Source: Enterobacter hormaechei subsp. xiangfangensis
GTDB lineage: Bacteria > Pseudomonadota > Gammaproteobacteria > Enterobacterales > Enterobacteriaceae
DNA length: 64,000 nucleotides
Direction of reading: 5' to 3'
Assembly (NCBI RefSeq): GCF_001729785.1
Contig: NZ_CP017183.1
Location: 3,410,001 to 3,474,000, forward strand
Positions 35,136-49,705 of the stretch are shown in pieces (position 1 is the stretch's first letter; every line of letters starts with the position of its first letter). The notes under the pieces are model-generated. The model worked only from the letters and a program-made list of their open reading frames with translations. It had not been told where the DNA came from and did no database searches. The position numbers and the translations under genes are program-made.

Positions 35136-36221
35136 TTATGCCTTGTTCTGACGCCACCATTCCGCCAGCAGCACGCCGGTCGCAACGGATACGTTCAGGC
35201 TTTCAACGTTGCCAGTGCCGTCGATAGAGACGCTCAGGTCAGCGCTGGAGAGTGCCGCATCAGACAGACCATCGCGCTCCTGACCTAACACCAGCACCAT
35301 TTTGCGCGGCAACGTCGCTTTAAACAACGGCGTAGCGGCACGGCTTGAGGTGGTGACAATGGTGTAGCCCGCGTTACGGAATTGTTCAAGGGCTTCCAGC
35401 ACGCTGTCGCCGGTGATCGGCTGAACGTGCTCTGCACCACCTTCCGCGGTACGAATCGCCGCACCGGATTCCAGCAGCGCGGCATCCTGCAACAGAACGC
35501 CTTTTACGCCAAAGTGCGCGCAGCTACGCATCATAGCGCCCAGGTTATGCGGGTTACCCACATCTTCCAGCGCCAGCACGCAGTCATCGGCATCCGCCTG
35601 GCTAACCCACTGCTGCACGGTAGTGCCGTTACGTTTTTTGATCAGGAAGCAGACGCCGCCGTGGTGTTCTGTACCGGACGCTTTTGTCAACTCGGCATCG
35701 TCAACCACGTGGTAGGCTTTGCGGTTCGCCGCCATCCAGCGCAGCGCTTCTTTAAAGCGCGGGGTCACGCTCTGGATAAACCATGCACGAACGATACACT
35801 CCGGGCGGCTCTGGAACAGGGCCTGACAGGCGTTCTCACCGTAGACACGGGTCTCTTCCGCACGCTGACGACGCAGCACTTCCGGATCGATAAAGCTTTT
35901 TCCGCTGATACCGCCGTGATCGGCTTTTTCGGTCGTCTCTTCACCGGGCGCGCGAGAAACGGTACGCCATGGCGATCCACCGTCGCGGACAAAATCATCG
36001 CGTTTGCGATCGTCACGCTTACGGTCATCACGTTTGCGGTCATCGCCGCGGTTATTTCTGTCATCGCGGGCGGGGCGACGGCCACCGTCTGCACGAGAAG
36101 ACGCCGGACGCCCGCCACCTTTTCCGGTACGCGGATTTTGGGTGCGTTTATCAGAGTCATCATCACTGCGGACATACATCACTTTGACCTTGCCGCTTTT
36201 GTTTTTCATTTCGTCGTTCAT
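35136..36221 (-). CDS. yfiF: SpoU-family RNA methyltransferase YfiF
   Basis: The ~361-residue protein has a basic, disordered N-terminal third and a C-terminal SPOUT/TrmH domain ([61 protein letters not shown]). The natural start is taken as [20 protein letters not shown], four codons inside the longest frame. It is longer than E. coli YfiF (345) as I remember it, owing to a repeated RKRDD unit near residues 60-80. The RNA substrate is unknown. Confidence 0.9.
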   Translation of the reverse strand: MNDEMKNKSGKVKVMYVRSDDDSDKRTQNPRTGKGGGRPASSRADGGRRPARDDRNNRGDDRKRDDRKRDDRKRDDFVRDGGSPWRTVSRAPGEETTEKADHGGISGKSFIDPEVLRRQRAEETRVYGENACQALFQSRPECIVRAWFIQSVTPRFKEALRWMAANRKAYHVVDDAELTKASGTEHHGGVCFLIKKRNGTTVQQWVSQADADDCVLALEDVGNPHNLGAMMRSCAHFGVKGVLLQDAALLESGAAIRTAEGGAEHVQPITGDSVLEALEQFRNAGYTIVTTSSRAATPLFKATLPRKMVLVLGQERDGLSDAALSSADLSVSIDGTGNVESLNVSVATGVLLAEWWRQNKA

Positions 36222-36425
36222 GCTTTTCTCCACCAGCGCTGCGCGAAGCGCGCAGATTACCCGATGTGCAAGCTCATAGCCATAATTTCGTACAAAAGCC
36301 TGTGACTATTGTTCCCATTGAATAAAACGCGTTGTCGTTTCATACAGGCTCACTGATAATATGTAACATATCAGAAACATTATCGGCGTTCTGCCGTTGT
36401 TCCACGGCTCTATCAGAGGTTAGTT

Positions 36426-36845
36426 ATGAATACCGTATGTGCCAACTGTCAGGCTTTAAACCGCATTCCGGACGATCGGATGGATGACGGTGCGAAATGC
36501 GGGCGTTGTGGCCACGAATTATTTGATGGCGATGTCATTAACGCGACGGGTGCTACGCTGGACAAACTCCTCAAGGACGATCTGCCTGTTGTGGTCGATT
36601 TCTGGGCACCGTGGTGCGGCCCCTGCCGTAACTTTGCGCCCATCTTCGAAGACGTGGCTGAAGAGCGCAGCGGGAAAATGCGTTTTGTCAAAGTGAATAC
36701 CGAAGCGGAACGTGAACTCAGCGCCCGTTTTCGCATTCGCAGCATTCCAACCATTATGATTTTCAAAAATGGTGAAGTGATCGACATGCTCAATGGTGCA
36801 GTACCAAAAGCGCCTTTCGACAGCTGGTTAAACGAATCCCTGTAA
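36426..36845 (+). CDS. trxC: Thioredoxin 2
   Basis: TrxC is a cytoplasmic thioredoxin with an extra zinc-binding N-terminus. The 139-residue protein shows CANCQALNR and CGRCGHELF (four zinc Cys) and then the WCGPC active site in [14 protein letters not shown]. Length is that of the family. Known to be OxyR-activated in E. coli; no site is claimed here. Confidence 0.97.
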   Translation: MNTVCANCQALNRIPDDRMDDGAKCGRCGHELFDGDVINATGATLDKLLKDDLPVVVDFWAPWCGPCRNFAPIFEDVAEERSGKMRFVKVNTEAERELSARFRIRSIPTIMIFKNGEVIDMLNGAVPKAPFDSWLNESL

Positions 36846-36915
36846 CATTCGCGGGGCATATCTTGTGCCCCGTTCTCTCCTCTGCGAAAATGGGGTTTTT
36901 CCTGCCTTTTCGCCC

Positions 36916-37614
36916 ATGACTGATAACGCTGTACTTCAATTACGCGCCGAGCGCCTTGCGCGCGCCACCCGCCCTTTTCTGGCCCGAGGCAATCGTATTC
37001 GCCGCTGCCAGCGCTGCCTTTTACCGCTGAAAGTGTGTCTGTGCGAAACGCTTGCGCCGAGCGAGGCGAAAAGCCGCTTTTGTCTGGTCATGTTCGATAC
37101 CGAACCGATGAAGCCCAGCAACACAGGGCGTTTGATCGCCGATATTCTACCCAACACCGCAGCGTTTCAGTGGTCGCGCACTGAGCCACCTCAGGCTCTG
37201 CTCGACCTGGTGGCAAGCCCGGACTATCAGCCCATGGTCGTTTTCCCGGCATCATATGCAGGCGAACAACGTCAGGTACTTACGGCGCCACCATCCGGTA
37301 AGCCGCCGCTGTTTATTATGCTCGACGGCACCTGGACCGAAGCAAGAAAGATGTTTCGCAAAAGCCCTTATCTTGATGCGCTGCCGGTGATTTCCGTCGA
37401 TCTGTCGCGTGTTTCGGCCTATCGCTTGCGTGAAGCGCATGCCGACGGTCAATATTGCACCGCTGAAGTCGCCATAGCGCTACTGGATCTGGCGGGCGAT
37501 ACCCAGGCGGCCGGCGCGCTGGGCAGTCACTTCTCCTGCTTCCGCGAACGTTATCTTGCGGGAAAAACCGTTCATAAGGGTAGCGTCACAGCAACTGAGG
37601 CAGAAAGCGTTTAA
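36916..37614 (+). CDS. tapT: tRNA-uridine aminocarboxypropyltransferase (DTW domain)
   Basis: TapT (YfiP) makes acp3U47 in tRNAs. The 232-residue protein starts MTDNAVLQLRAERLARATRP; the 17 upstream codons are not conserved. It has four Cys in RRCQRCLLPLKVCLCE, the SAM-binding segment KPSNTGRLIAD and the DTW motif DGTWTEARKMFRKSPYL. It lies 35 bp upstream of patZ and is probably cotranscribed with it. Confidence 0.9.
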   Translation: MTDNAVLQLRAERLARATRPFLARGNRIRRCQRCLLPLKVCLCETLAPSEAKSRFCLVMFDTEPMKPSNTGRLIADILPNTAAFQWSRTEPPQALLDLVASPDYQPMVVFPASYAGEQRQVLTAPPSGKPPLFIMLDGTWTEARKMFRKSPYLDALPVISVDLSRVSAYRLREAHADGQYCTAEVAIALLDLAGDTQAAGALGSHFSCFRERYLAGKTVHKGSVTATEAESV

Positions 37615-37649
37615 AATCATCAGGTCGCTTGCATTCACAGGAGGCCTGC

Positions 37650-40313
37650 ATGAGCCAGAGAGGGTTAGAAGCGCTACTCCGTCCGAAATCCATTGCCGTT
37701 ATTGGCGCCTCGATGAAACCGGACCGCGCAGGGTATCTGATGATGCGCAATCTGCTGGCTGGCGGGTTTAACGGCCCGGTCATGCCCGTTACGCCCGCTT
37801 ATAAGGCGGTACAGGGGGTGCTGGCGTGGCCGGACGTGCAAAGTTTACCGTTTGTTCCCGACCTCGCCGTGCTCTGTACGCATGCGAAACGAAACCTCGA
37901 ATTGCTTGAGTCGCTCGGTCAGAAAGGCTGTAAAACCTGCATTATTCTTTCCTCGCCTCCTGAACAGCAGCCCGAACTGCTGGCCTGCGCCAGCCGCTAC
38001 CAGATGCGCATTCTTGGTCCAAATAGCCTCGGTCTGCTTGCGCCCTGGCAAGGGCTGAATGCCAGTTTTTCCCCGGTTCCGATCCGTAAAGGCAAACTGG
38101 CCTTTATTTCACAGTCGGCAGCGGTATCCAATACCATCCTCGACTGGGCGCAGCAGCGTGAGATGGGCTTTTCCTATTTCATTGCCCTCGGCGACAGCCT
38201 GGACATTGACGTCGATGAGCTGTTGGATTTCCTGGCGCGTGACAGCAAAACCAGCGCTATCCTGCTCTACCTTGAACACCTGAGCGACGCCCGTCGTTTT
38301 GTGTCGGCGTCGCGTAGCGCATCACGTAATAAACCGATTCTGGTCATCAAAAGCGGGCGCAGCCCCGCGGCTCAGCGCCTGCTACATTCCCGTTCCGGGA
38401 TGGATCCCGCATGGGATGCAGCGATCCAGCGCGCCGGTTTATTGCGGGTACAGGATACGCACGAGCTTTTTTCCGCCGTCGAAACGTTAAGCCACATGCG
38501 CCCCCTGCGCGGTGAAAAGCTGATGATTGTCAGCAACGGTGCAGCTCCCGCCGCCCTGGCGCTGGACGAGCTCTGGCTACGCAACGGCAAGCTGGCCACG
38601 CTGGGTGAAGAGACGCTCCAGCGCCTGCGGGATGCGTTACCGGGAAGCGTTGTTCCCGATAATCCCCTCGATTTGCGCGATGATGCCAGCAGCGATCGTT
38701 ACATTAAGGCGATCACGATTTTGCTGGATAGCCAGGACTTTGATGCGCTGATGATTATCCATTCGCCCAGCGCGGTTGCGCCAGGCAGCGAAAGTGCGCG
38801 TGCGCTGATTGAGGCGGTCCGAAACCATCCCCGCGGTAAATACGTTACCCTGCTGACCAACTGGTGCGGCGAATTCTCCTCGCAGGAGGCACGGCGTCTG
38901 TTTAGTGAAGCCGGGTTGCCAACCTACCGTACCCCAGAGGGCACCATTACCGCGTTTATGCATATGGTTGAATACCGCCGCAACCAGAAGCAGCTGCGTG
39001 AAACGCCTGCCCTGCCGGGCAATCTCACCGCAAATTCGGTGGATGTGCACAGGCTATTGCAGCAGGCCATCGAAGAGGGCGCCACTTCCCTTGACACACA
39101 TGAGGTACAACCCATTCTTGGCAGTTATGGAATGCAAACCCTGCCCACCTGGATTGCCGGCGACAGCGCTGAGGCGGTACATATTGCTGAGCAGATTGGT
39201 TATCCGGTCGCGCTGAAGCTGCGCTCTCCCGATATTCCGCACAAATCGGATGTGCAGGGCGTCATGCTGTATCTGCGCACCGCGACAGAAGTACAACAGG
39301 CCGCGGATGCCATTATCGATCGCGTAAAAATGACGTGGCCACAGGCCAGGATCCACGGCCTGCTGGTGCAGAGCATGGCCAACCGTGCGGGTGCGCAGGA
39401 GCTGCGCGTGGTTGTCGAACACGATCCGGTTTTTGGCCCGCTCATTATGCTGGGTGATGGCGGCGTTGAGTGGCGGCCAGAAGAACAGGCGGTTGTCGCG
39501 CTTCCCCCTCTGAACATGAACCTGGCGCGTTATTTAATTATTCAGGCCATCAAAAGCAAAAAAATCCGCGGGAGAAGCGCTCTGCGGCCGCTTGATATCG
39601 CCGGGTTAAGCCAGTTTCTGGTGAAGGTCTCCAACCTCATTGTTGACTGTGCGGAGATCCAGCGCCTGGATATTCACCCCCTTCTTGCCTCCGGAAATGA
39701 ATTTACCGCCCTGGACGTGACGCTGGATATTGCGCCCTATATCGGTGACCCGGAAAGCCGTCTCGCCATTCGTCCTTATCCTCTTCATCTGGAAGAGTGG
39801 GTGGAGATGAAAAATGGGGAGCGGGCGCTGTTTCGCCCTATCCTGCCGGAAGACGAGCCGCTGCTGCGGGCGTTCATCTCGCAGGTGACGAAGGAAGATT
39901 TGTACTATCGCTATTTCAGCGAAATCAATGAATTTACCCACGACGATTTAGCCAATATGACCCAGATCGACTACGATCGAGAAATGGCGATTGTGGCGGT
40001 CCGCCGTTCCGGAGCGGGAGAGGAGATCCTCGGCGTGACGCGCGCTATTTCCGACCCGGATAACGTGGATGCGGAGTTTGCCGTACTGGTGCGTTCCGAT
40101 CTTAAGGGTTTGGGGTTGGGCAGACGGCTGCTCGAAAAACTCATTGGTTATACGCGCGATCACGGATTGTCACGCCTGAATGGCATTACTATGCCAAACA
40201 ATCGGGGTATGGTGACCCTGGCGCGGAAGCTCGGTTTTGACGTTGATATCCAGCTGGATGAAGGCATTGTCTCTCTGTCCCTCAGCCTGACTTCGACGGA
40301 TAAACAAGAGTAA
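37650..40313 (+). CDS. patZ: Protein lysine acetyltransferase Pat
   Basis: PatZ (YfiQ/Pka) acetylates lysines, for example on acetyl-CoA synthetase, using acetyl-CoA. The 887-residue protein starts MSQRGLEALLRPKSIAVIGAS and has an NDP-forming acyl-CoA synthetase-like region (residues ~1-700, including an ATP-grasp part near LKLRSPDIPHKSDVQGV). A C-terminal GNAT domain follows (ALFRPILPEDEPLLRAFI ... LKGLGLGRRLLEKLI, the acetyl-CoA loop). The start is set by AGGAGG eight bases upstream. Confidence 0.95.
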   Translation: MSQRGLEALLRPKSIAVIGASMKPDRAGYLMMRNLLAGGFNGPVMPVTPAYKAVQGVLAWPDVQSLPFVPDLAVLCTHAKRNLELLESLGQKGCKTCIILSSPPEQQPELLACASRYQMRILGPNSLGLLAPWQGLNASFSPVPIRKGKLAFISQSAAVSNTILDWAQQREMGFSYFIALGDSLDIDVDELLDFLARDSKTSAILLYLEHLSDARRFVSASRSASRNKPILVIKSGRSPAAQRLLHSRSGMDPAWDAAIQRAGLLRVQDTHELFSAVETLSHMRPLRGEKLMIVSNGAAPAALALDELWLRNGKLATLGEETLQRLRDALPGSVVPDNPLDLRDDASSDRYIKAITILLDSQDFDALMIIHSPSAVAPGSESARALIEAVRNHPRGKYVTLLTNWCGEFSSQEARRLFSEAGLPTYRTPEGTITAFMHMVEYRRNQKQLRETPALPGNLTANSVDVHRLLQQAIEEGATSLDTHEVQPILGSYGMQTLPTWIAGDSAEAVHIAEQIGYPVALKLRSPDIPHKSDVQGVMLYLRTATEVQQAADAIIDRVKMTWPQARIHGLLVQSMANRAGAQELRVVVEHDPVFGPLIMLGDGGVEWRPEEQAVVALPPLNMNLARYLIIQAIKSKKIRGRSALRPLDIAGLSQFLVKVSNLIVDCAEIQRLDIHPLLASGNEFTALDVTLDIAPYIGDPESRLAIRPYPLHLEEWVEMKNGERALFRPILPEDEPLLRAFISQVTKEDLYYRYFSEINEFTHDDLANMTQIDYDREMAIVAVRRSGAGEEILGVTRAISDPDNVDAEFAVLVRSDLKGLGLGRRLLEKLIGYTRDHGLSRLNGITMPNNRGMVTLARKLGFDVDIQLDEGIVSLSLSLTSTDKQE

Positions 40314-40422
40314 GCTGCTGGAAATGTTACCCACTTTTACCGGCACTGGGGTATCATTGTCCGCTTATGTTGTTTGCCTGGTACAGACAACCCTTCAATG
40401 AACAGAGAAGAAACGCACTGTG

Positions 40423-41778
40423 ATGTTGTCAAAATTTAAGCGTAATAAACATCAACAACACCTTGCTCAACTACCGAAGATTTCTCAGTCAGTTGATGAT
40501 GTAGAGTTCTTTTATGCTCCCGCTCATTTCCGGGAGACGCTTCTTGAAAAGATTGCCAGCGCTACGCGACGTATTTGCATTGTGGCGCTCTATCTTGAAC
40601 AAGATGAAGGTGGGCGTGCGATCCTGAACGCGCTCTATGAAGCGAAACGTCAGCGTCCGGAACTGGATGTTCGCGTGCTGGTTGACTGGCACCGTGCTCA
40701 GCGTGGCCGTATTGGTGCGGCTGCCTCGAATACCAATGCTGACTGGTATTGCCGCACGGCCCAGGAAAATCCGGGTATTGATATCCCGGTGTATGGCGTA
40801 CCGGTGAATACCCGTGAAGCGCTTGGCGTTCTTCATTTTAAAGGATTTATCATTGATGACAGCGTCCTTTATAGCGGCGCCAGCCTGAATGATGTGTATC
40901 TCCATCAGCTCGATAAATACCGCTACGATCGCTACCATCTGATCCGCAATCCGCAGATGGCTGACATCATGTTCAACTGGGTTGATAAAAACCTGGTTCA
41001 TGGTCGGGGTGTGCACCGTCTTGACGATCCTCATCGCCCGAAAAGCCCGGAAATCAAAAACGACGTTCGCTCCTTCCGCCAGGAACTGCGCGATGCGGTT
41101 TATCGTTTTCAGGGTGATGCCAGTAATGAAGAACTGTCCGTTACGCCTCTGGTAGGCCTGGGAAAATCCAGCCTGCTGAACAAGACCATCTTTCATTTGA
41201 TGCCCTGCGCTGAGCATAAGCTCACCATCTGCACCCCGTACTTCAACCTTCCCGCCGTTCTGGTGCGTAATATCATTCAGCTGTTGCGTGATGGTAAAAA
41301 GGTGGAAATCATTGTCGGGGATAAAACGGCAAATGACTTTTTCATTCCGGAAGATCAGCCTTTCAAGATCATCGGCGCACTGCCTTATCTCTATGAGATT
41401 AACCTGCGCCGCTTCCTGAGCCGTTTACAGTACTATGTGAACACGGACCAGCTGGTTGTGCGTCTCTGGAAAGATGAAGACAACAGCTATCACCTCAAAG
41501 GGATGTGGGTGGATGACGAGTGGATGCTGCTGACCGGTAATAACCTGAACCCACGCGCCTGGCGTCTGGATCTGGAAAACGCCATCCTTATTCATGATCC
41601 TCAGCATGCGTTAGCCGCGAAACGCGATCGTGAGCTGGAGCTTATACGCACGCATACCACCGTGGTTCGTCATTATCGCGATCTGCAAAGCATCGCTGAT
41701 TATCCGGTGAAAGTTCGCAAGCTGATTCGCCGTCTACGTCGGATCCGTATCGACCGCCTCATCAGCCGCATTCTGTAA
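40423..41778 (+). CDS. pssA: Phosphatidylserine synthase
   Basis: PssA makes phosphatidylserine from CDP-diacylglycerol and serine, leading to phosphatidylethanolamine. The 451-residue protein starts MLSKFKRNKHQQHLAQLPKI and is of the phospholipase-D superfamily with two HxK motifs: HFKGFIIDD (about residue 138) and HLKGMWVDD (about 358). It ends in a basic amphipathic tail (VRKLIRRLRRIRIDRLISRIL) that contacts the membrane. A terminator follows. Confidence 0.97.
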   Translation: MLSKFKRNKHQQHLAQLPKISQSVDDVEFFYAPAHFRETLLEKIASATRRICIVALYLEQDEGGRAILNALYEAKRQRPELDVRVLVDWHRAQRGRIGAAASNTNADWYCRTAQENPGIDIPVYGVPVNTREALGVLHFKGFIIDDSVLYSGASLNDVYLHQLDKYRYDRYHLIRNPQMADIMFNWVDKNLVHGRGVHRLDDPHRPKSPEIKNDVRSFRQELRDAVYRFQGDASNEELSVTPLVGLGKSSLLNKTIFHLMPCAEHKLTICTPYFNLPAVLVRNIIQLLRDGKKVEIIVGDKTANDFFIPEDQPFKIIGALPYLYEINLRRFLSRLQYYVNTDQLVVRLWKDEDNSYHLKGMWVDDEWMLLTGNNLNPRAWRLDLENAILIHDPQHALAAKRDRELELIRTHTTVVRHYRDLQSIADYPVKVRKLIRRLRRIRIDRLISRIL

Positions 41779-41783
41779 TACAC

Positions 41784-41811
41784 GAGCCCTGTCATCGACG
41801 GGGCTTTTTTA
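41784..41811 (+). terminator. pssA terminator
   Basis: GAGCCCTG-TCATCGA-CGGGGCTTTTTT immediately follows the pssA stop codon; yfiM begins 13 bp later. Confidence 0.8.
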
Positions 41812-41823
41812 TGGAGTCTGTTA

Positions 41824-42147
41824 ATGCGTACGCCTTTCCTGATAATCCCTCTTTTCCTGACCGGTTGCAGCCATATGGCTAATGATAACTGGTCGGGTCA
41901 GGATAAAGCTCAACACTTTCTGGCGTCTGCAATGTTGTCCGCTGCGGGTAATGAGTATGCGCTGCACCAGGGGTATAGCCGGGATCGAAGTGCCACAATG
42001 GGCCTGATGTTCTCCATCAGCCTGGGGGCATCAAAAGAACTTTGGGATAGCCGCCCCTCGGGAAGCGGCTGGAGCTGGAAAGATTTTGCCTGGGACGTAG
42101 CCGGGGCAACAACCGGCTACGCCGTCTGGCAGATGGCGCATTATTAA
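41824..42147 (+). CDS. yfiM: YfiM lipoprotein
   Basis: The 107-residue product has a lipoprotein signal ([17 protein letters not shown], lipobox LTGC) and the family segment [21 protein letters not shown], with a C-terminal hydrophobic region ([21 protein letters not shown]). The function is unknown. It overlaps kgtP tail-to-tail by 4 bp. Confidence 0.9.
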   Translation: MRTPFLIIPLFLTGCSHMANDNWSGQDKAQHFLASAMLSAAGNEYALHQGYSRDRSATMGLMFSISLGASKELWDSRPSGSGWSWKDFAWDVAGATTGYAVWQMAHY

Positions 42148-43451
42148 AGGCGGATCCCTTTTCCTTTACGATGCAGCATCAGGGAGACAATAAACGCCAG
42201 CGCCCCCATGATGGTGACATACCAGAAGAAGGTCGTTTCACTGCCCCATGACTTTAGGGATAGCGCGACATATTCTGCTGATCCGCCAAACAGGGCGTTA
42301 GCGACCGCATAAGAGAGGCCTACGCCCAGCGCCCTCACCTGTGCGGGAAACATTTCCGCTTTCAAAATGCCACTGATTGCCGTGTAAAAACTAATAATAA
42401 TAAGTGCCACCATAATCAAAGCGAAAGCGGCATACGGAGAGGTTGTATGCTGTAGCGCCGTCAAAAGCGGAACAGTCCCCAGGGTGAGCATGCCACCAAA
42501 AATCAGCATGGAGGTGCGGCGACCTATTTTGTCCGACAGCGCGCCAACAATCGGCTGGATGAGCATAAAGACCAGTAACGCCACCGTCATGACGACACTC
42601 GCAACGTTAGCATGCATGCCCGTCGTGTTGACCAGATATTTTTGCATATAGGTGGTGAAGGTATAGAAGCTTAGCGAGCCTGCGGCGGTAAAGCCTAATA
42701 CCATCAAAAATGCTTTGCGGTTACGCCACAACCCTTTCATCGAACCGGCTTCTTTCAGCGCCCTGACCTCCTGCTGGGAGGTTTCATCAAGCTGACGGCG
42801 TAACCACAGCGCCACAACCGCCAGGGCGGCCCCCAGGGCAAACGGTATGCGCCAGCCCCAGGCGCGTAAATCTTCATCGCTAAGGATTTGTTGAAGGATC
42901 ACCACAACCAGTAACGCCAGTAGCTGTCCGCCAATGAGGGTTACATACTGGAATGATGCATAGAAACCTTTGCGCCCTTCAACAGCCACTTCGCTCATGT
43001 ATGTCGCGCTGGTGCCGTATTCGCCACCCACTGACAGCCCCTGGAACAGACGTGCCAGCAACAGCAACGCCGGTGCCCATGTTCCGATTGTGTCATATCC
43101 GGGCAAGCAGGCAATCACCAGCGAGCCGACGCACATCAGGCACACAGAGATGAGCATGGATGTCTTGCGCCCTTTCCTGTCCGCGATCCTGCCGAACAGC
43201 CATCCGCCAATGGGACGCATCAGGAACCCGGCGGCAAAAACGCCTGCGGTTTGCAGAAGCTGCGTTGTGGTGTTCCCTGATGGGAAAAAGATATGCGCAA
43301 AGTAGAGTGAACAGAATGAATAGACGTAAAAATCAAACCACTCTACAAGGTTCCCCGATGAGGCTCCAACAATTGCCCAAACCCGACGGCGAGTATCCTT
43401 GCCTGCTAAACTGGTATTATCCGTATCTGCACTGGCTACGGTTTCTGTCAT
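42144..43451 (-). CDS. kgtP: Alpha-ketoglutarate permease
   Basis: KgtP is a proton symporter for alpha-ketoglutarate of the major facilitator superfamily. The ~435-residue protein, started at [17 protein letters not shown], has twelve predicted membrane segments and signature loops [13 protein letters not shown] (after TM2) and [32 protein letters not shown] in TM1 is diagnostic of the metabolite:H+ symporter subfamily. The start is family-based; 13 upstream codons are excluded. Confidence 0.94.
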   Translation of the reverse strand: MTETVASADTDNTSLAGKDTRRRVWAIVGASSGNLVEWFDFYVYSFCSLYFAHIFFPSGNTTTQLLQTAGVFAAGFLMRPIGGWLFGRIADRKGRKTSMLISVCLMCVGSLVIACLPGYDTIGTWAPALLLLARLFQGLSVGGEYGTSATYMSEVAVEGRKGFYASFQYVTLIGGQLLALLVVVILQQILSDEDLRAWGWRIPFALGAALAVVALWLRRQLDETSQQEVRALKEAGSMKGLWRNRKAFLMVLGFTAAGSLSFYTFTTYMQKYLVNTTGMHANVASVVMTVALLVFMLIQPIVGALSDKIGRRTSMLIFGGMLTLGTVPLLTALQHTTSPYAAFALIMVALIIISFYTAISGILKAEMFPAQVRALGVGLSYAVANALFGGSAEYVALSLKSWGSETTFFWYVTIMGALAFIVSLMLHRKGKGIRL

Positions 43452-43602
43452 TTTAAAATCCCCTGTCTCACATTGCGGGCCATTGCCCACAAACAGTAAA
43501 ACCGGATTTAAAACGAATCGTTAGGTAAATAAAATGTTTCCAATATGTTTCATTGGATTTTGTGAACTCGATCAGGTATCGAATTATTAGCGGACGTAGT
43601 AA

Positions 43603-44055
43603 TTATCCCCACGCTTGCTGGTGAGCCTTTTTTCGCTGCAAATAATCTTCATCGGCACGAATTTTATCCCACCACGTTTTGAATACCGCAGCGGCCTCTG
43701 CTTTTACTGGATCGTGATCGAGGGGTTTGACCTGGCGCTTCTCATCATACTTTTTTCCGCCTTTATGATTGGCGTATCGCCGGGCACGGGTGTATCCCAT
43801 CTGTATGAATTTACGCGCCATATCCATACCTACAAAATCGTTATTCCTGCGGTACTCTTCAAAGAGGGCGTAGATCTCTTCTGCCGAACGCGCTGCGACT
43901 TCAGCATTTTTATAACGCCAGTGTGGAAGGATTTCGCTTTTATAAGGCTCGACCATCAATACGCCCTGCTCACCCCGGCCCACCTGATACCGTTCGGGAT
44001 GTTCGCGAAAATTAATATTGGCAAAATCTTGTTGATAATCAAAGGGACGAGTCAA
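43603..44055 (-). CDS. DUF4385 domain protein
   Basis: The 150-residue product begins MTRPFDYQQDFANINFREHP and has an even spread of charged residues, no signal peptide and no membrane segment. The family core includes SEILPHWRYKNAEVAARSAEEIYALF and FVGMDMARKFIQMGYTRARRYANHKGGKKY. Function unknown. It lies between kgtP and the rRNA operon. Confidence 0.8.
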   Translation of the reverse strand: MTRPFDYQQDFANINFREHPERYQVGRGEQGVLMVEPYKSEILPHWRYKNAEVAARSAEEIYALFEEYRRNNDFVGMDMARKFIQMGYTRARRYANHKGGKKYDEKRQVKPLDHDPVKAEAAAVFKTWWDKIRADEDYLQRKKAHQQAWG

Positions 44056-44142
44056 AGCGGCACCATTGTTAAAATTGTTTTAACAATTGTAGGCCGGATA
44101 AGGGGAAGCCGCCATCCGGCATGTTTTCCGCGCCCAAAGCAA

Positions 44143-44176
44143 AAAACCCCGTACCTTACGGTACGGGGTTTTTCTT
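44143..44176 (-). terminator. rRNA operon terminator
   Basis: AAAAACCCCGTACC-GTAA-GGTACGGGGTTTTTT on the minus strand, six bases after the 5S rRNA, is a strong intrinsic terminator. Confidence 0.93.
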
Positions 44177-44181
44177 GTTTG

Positions 44182-44301
44182 ATGCCTGGCAGTTCCCTAC
44201 TCTCACATGGGGAGACCCCACACTACCATCGGCGCTACGGCGTTTCACTTCTGAGTTCGGCATGGGGTCAGGTGGGACCACCGCGCTACAGCCGCCAGGC
44301 A
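44182..44301 (-). rRNA. rrf: 5S ribosomal RNA
   Basis: 120 nt on the minus strand from TGCCTGGCGGC to GAACTGCCAGGCAT, with the terminal stem intact. It is the last gene of the operon. Confidence 0.97.
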
Positions 44302-44487
44302 AATTCTTGTGCTCTGTCCTGTGTCTTTCGCACTGATACTGCGTTGGCTGCTCTCGTAAAGTCAGTCACATACCTCAGTATGCTCCTTCCTTTCCTTCGT
44401 TTGCCGCCTTGTCTCAGCGCAAAATCCTTCGGACTCTGAATCTAAGCTGAAAATTTCGTCTCTTCGCCAAAACATCTTCGGCGTTGT

Positions 44488-47392
<2,905 letters not shown>

Positions 47393-47574
47393 TCACAACC
47401 CGAAGATGTTTCACTTCTGATTGCGAAAATTTGAGAGACTCGAACACACATGAGCTGTGTGTCGTTTCAATTTTCAGCTTGATCCAGATTTTTAAAGAGC
47501 AAATATCTCAAACGTGACTCGCAAGTCAGTTTTGAGATATGACGGCAGGTGACTTTCACTCACGAACCAGCAAG

Positions 47575-47650
47575 TGGCGTCCCCTAGGGGATTCGAACCC
47601 CTGTTACCGCCGTGAAAGGGCGGTGTCCTGGGCCTCTAGACGAAGGGGAC
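47575..47650 (-). tRNA. gltW: tRNA-Glu(UUC)
   Basis: 76 nt on the minus strand, from GTCCCCTTCGTCTAGAGG to AGGGGACGCCA, with anticodon TTC in CCCTTTCACGG. It lies in the 16S-23S spacer, as in rrnG of E. coli at the same clpB-kgtP location. Confidence 0.97.
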
Positions 47651-47734
47651 GTACAGTCTCAATCGCAAGACGCCTTGCTATTTACTTTTCATCAGACAAT
47701 CTGTGTGGACACTACAAAGGCAGGTTCTTTAAGG

Positions 47735-49276
<1,542 letters not shown>

Positions 49277-49458
49277 AAAAGTTTGATGCTCAATGAATTA
49301 AACTTCGTAATGAATTACGTGTTCACTCGTTGAGACTTGGTATTCATTTAGTGTCCGAGGACGTTAAGAATCCATGTCACTTTGAGTGCCCACACAGATT
49401 GTCTGATAAATTGTTAAAGAGCAGTGCCGCTTCGTTTTCGCTGCGGCGCGGGGTGTGC

Positions 49459-49486
49459 ATATTACGCTTTCCCGCTTCAGAGTCAA
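49459..49486 (-). promoter_or_regulatory. rrn P2 promoter
   Basis: TTGACT-N16-TAATAT on the minus strand. A boxA antitermination element (TGCTCTTTAACA) follows downstream at ~49415-49426. Confidence 0.88.
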
Positions 49487-49554
49487 GCGTTTGTTTTGCT
49501 TTTCTCTGCTGACCCGGCGGCGTGTGTGCCGTTGTTCCGTGTCAGTGGAGGCGC

Positions 49555-49582
49555 ATTATAGGGAGTTATTCTGAGGCTGCAA
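49555..49582 (-). promoter_or_regulatory. rrn P1 promoter
   Basis: TTGCAG-N16-TATAAT followed by the GC-rich discriminator GCGCCTCC, typical of growth-rate- and ppGpp-controlled rRNA promoters. AT-rich DNA upstream could act as an UP element. Confidence 0.88.
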
Positions 49583-49668
49583 GTGCAAAGTGAAAATTAT
49601 TTACCGACTGCTCACTTTCCAGGCAAAACACATCTCAGACATTAATTCTTGCCTGGTTTTTAAACAAA

Positions 49669-49695
49669 AACGAGCCGCAAGCGGCCCGTTTTTGC
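49669..49695 (-). terminator. clpB terminator
   Basis: ACGGGCCGCT-TGC-GGCTCGTTTTTG on the minus strand, just after the clpB stop codon and just before rrn P1. Confidence 0.8.
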
Positions 49696-49705
49696 GTTTT
49701 GTGAC

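Noticed and set aside
34407-36221. Foreign island suggested by long antisense frames over ung and yfiF
   Set aside because: These are shadow frames in GC-rich host genes with normal E. coli gene order.
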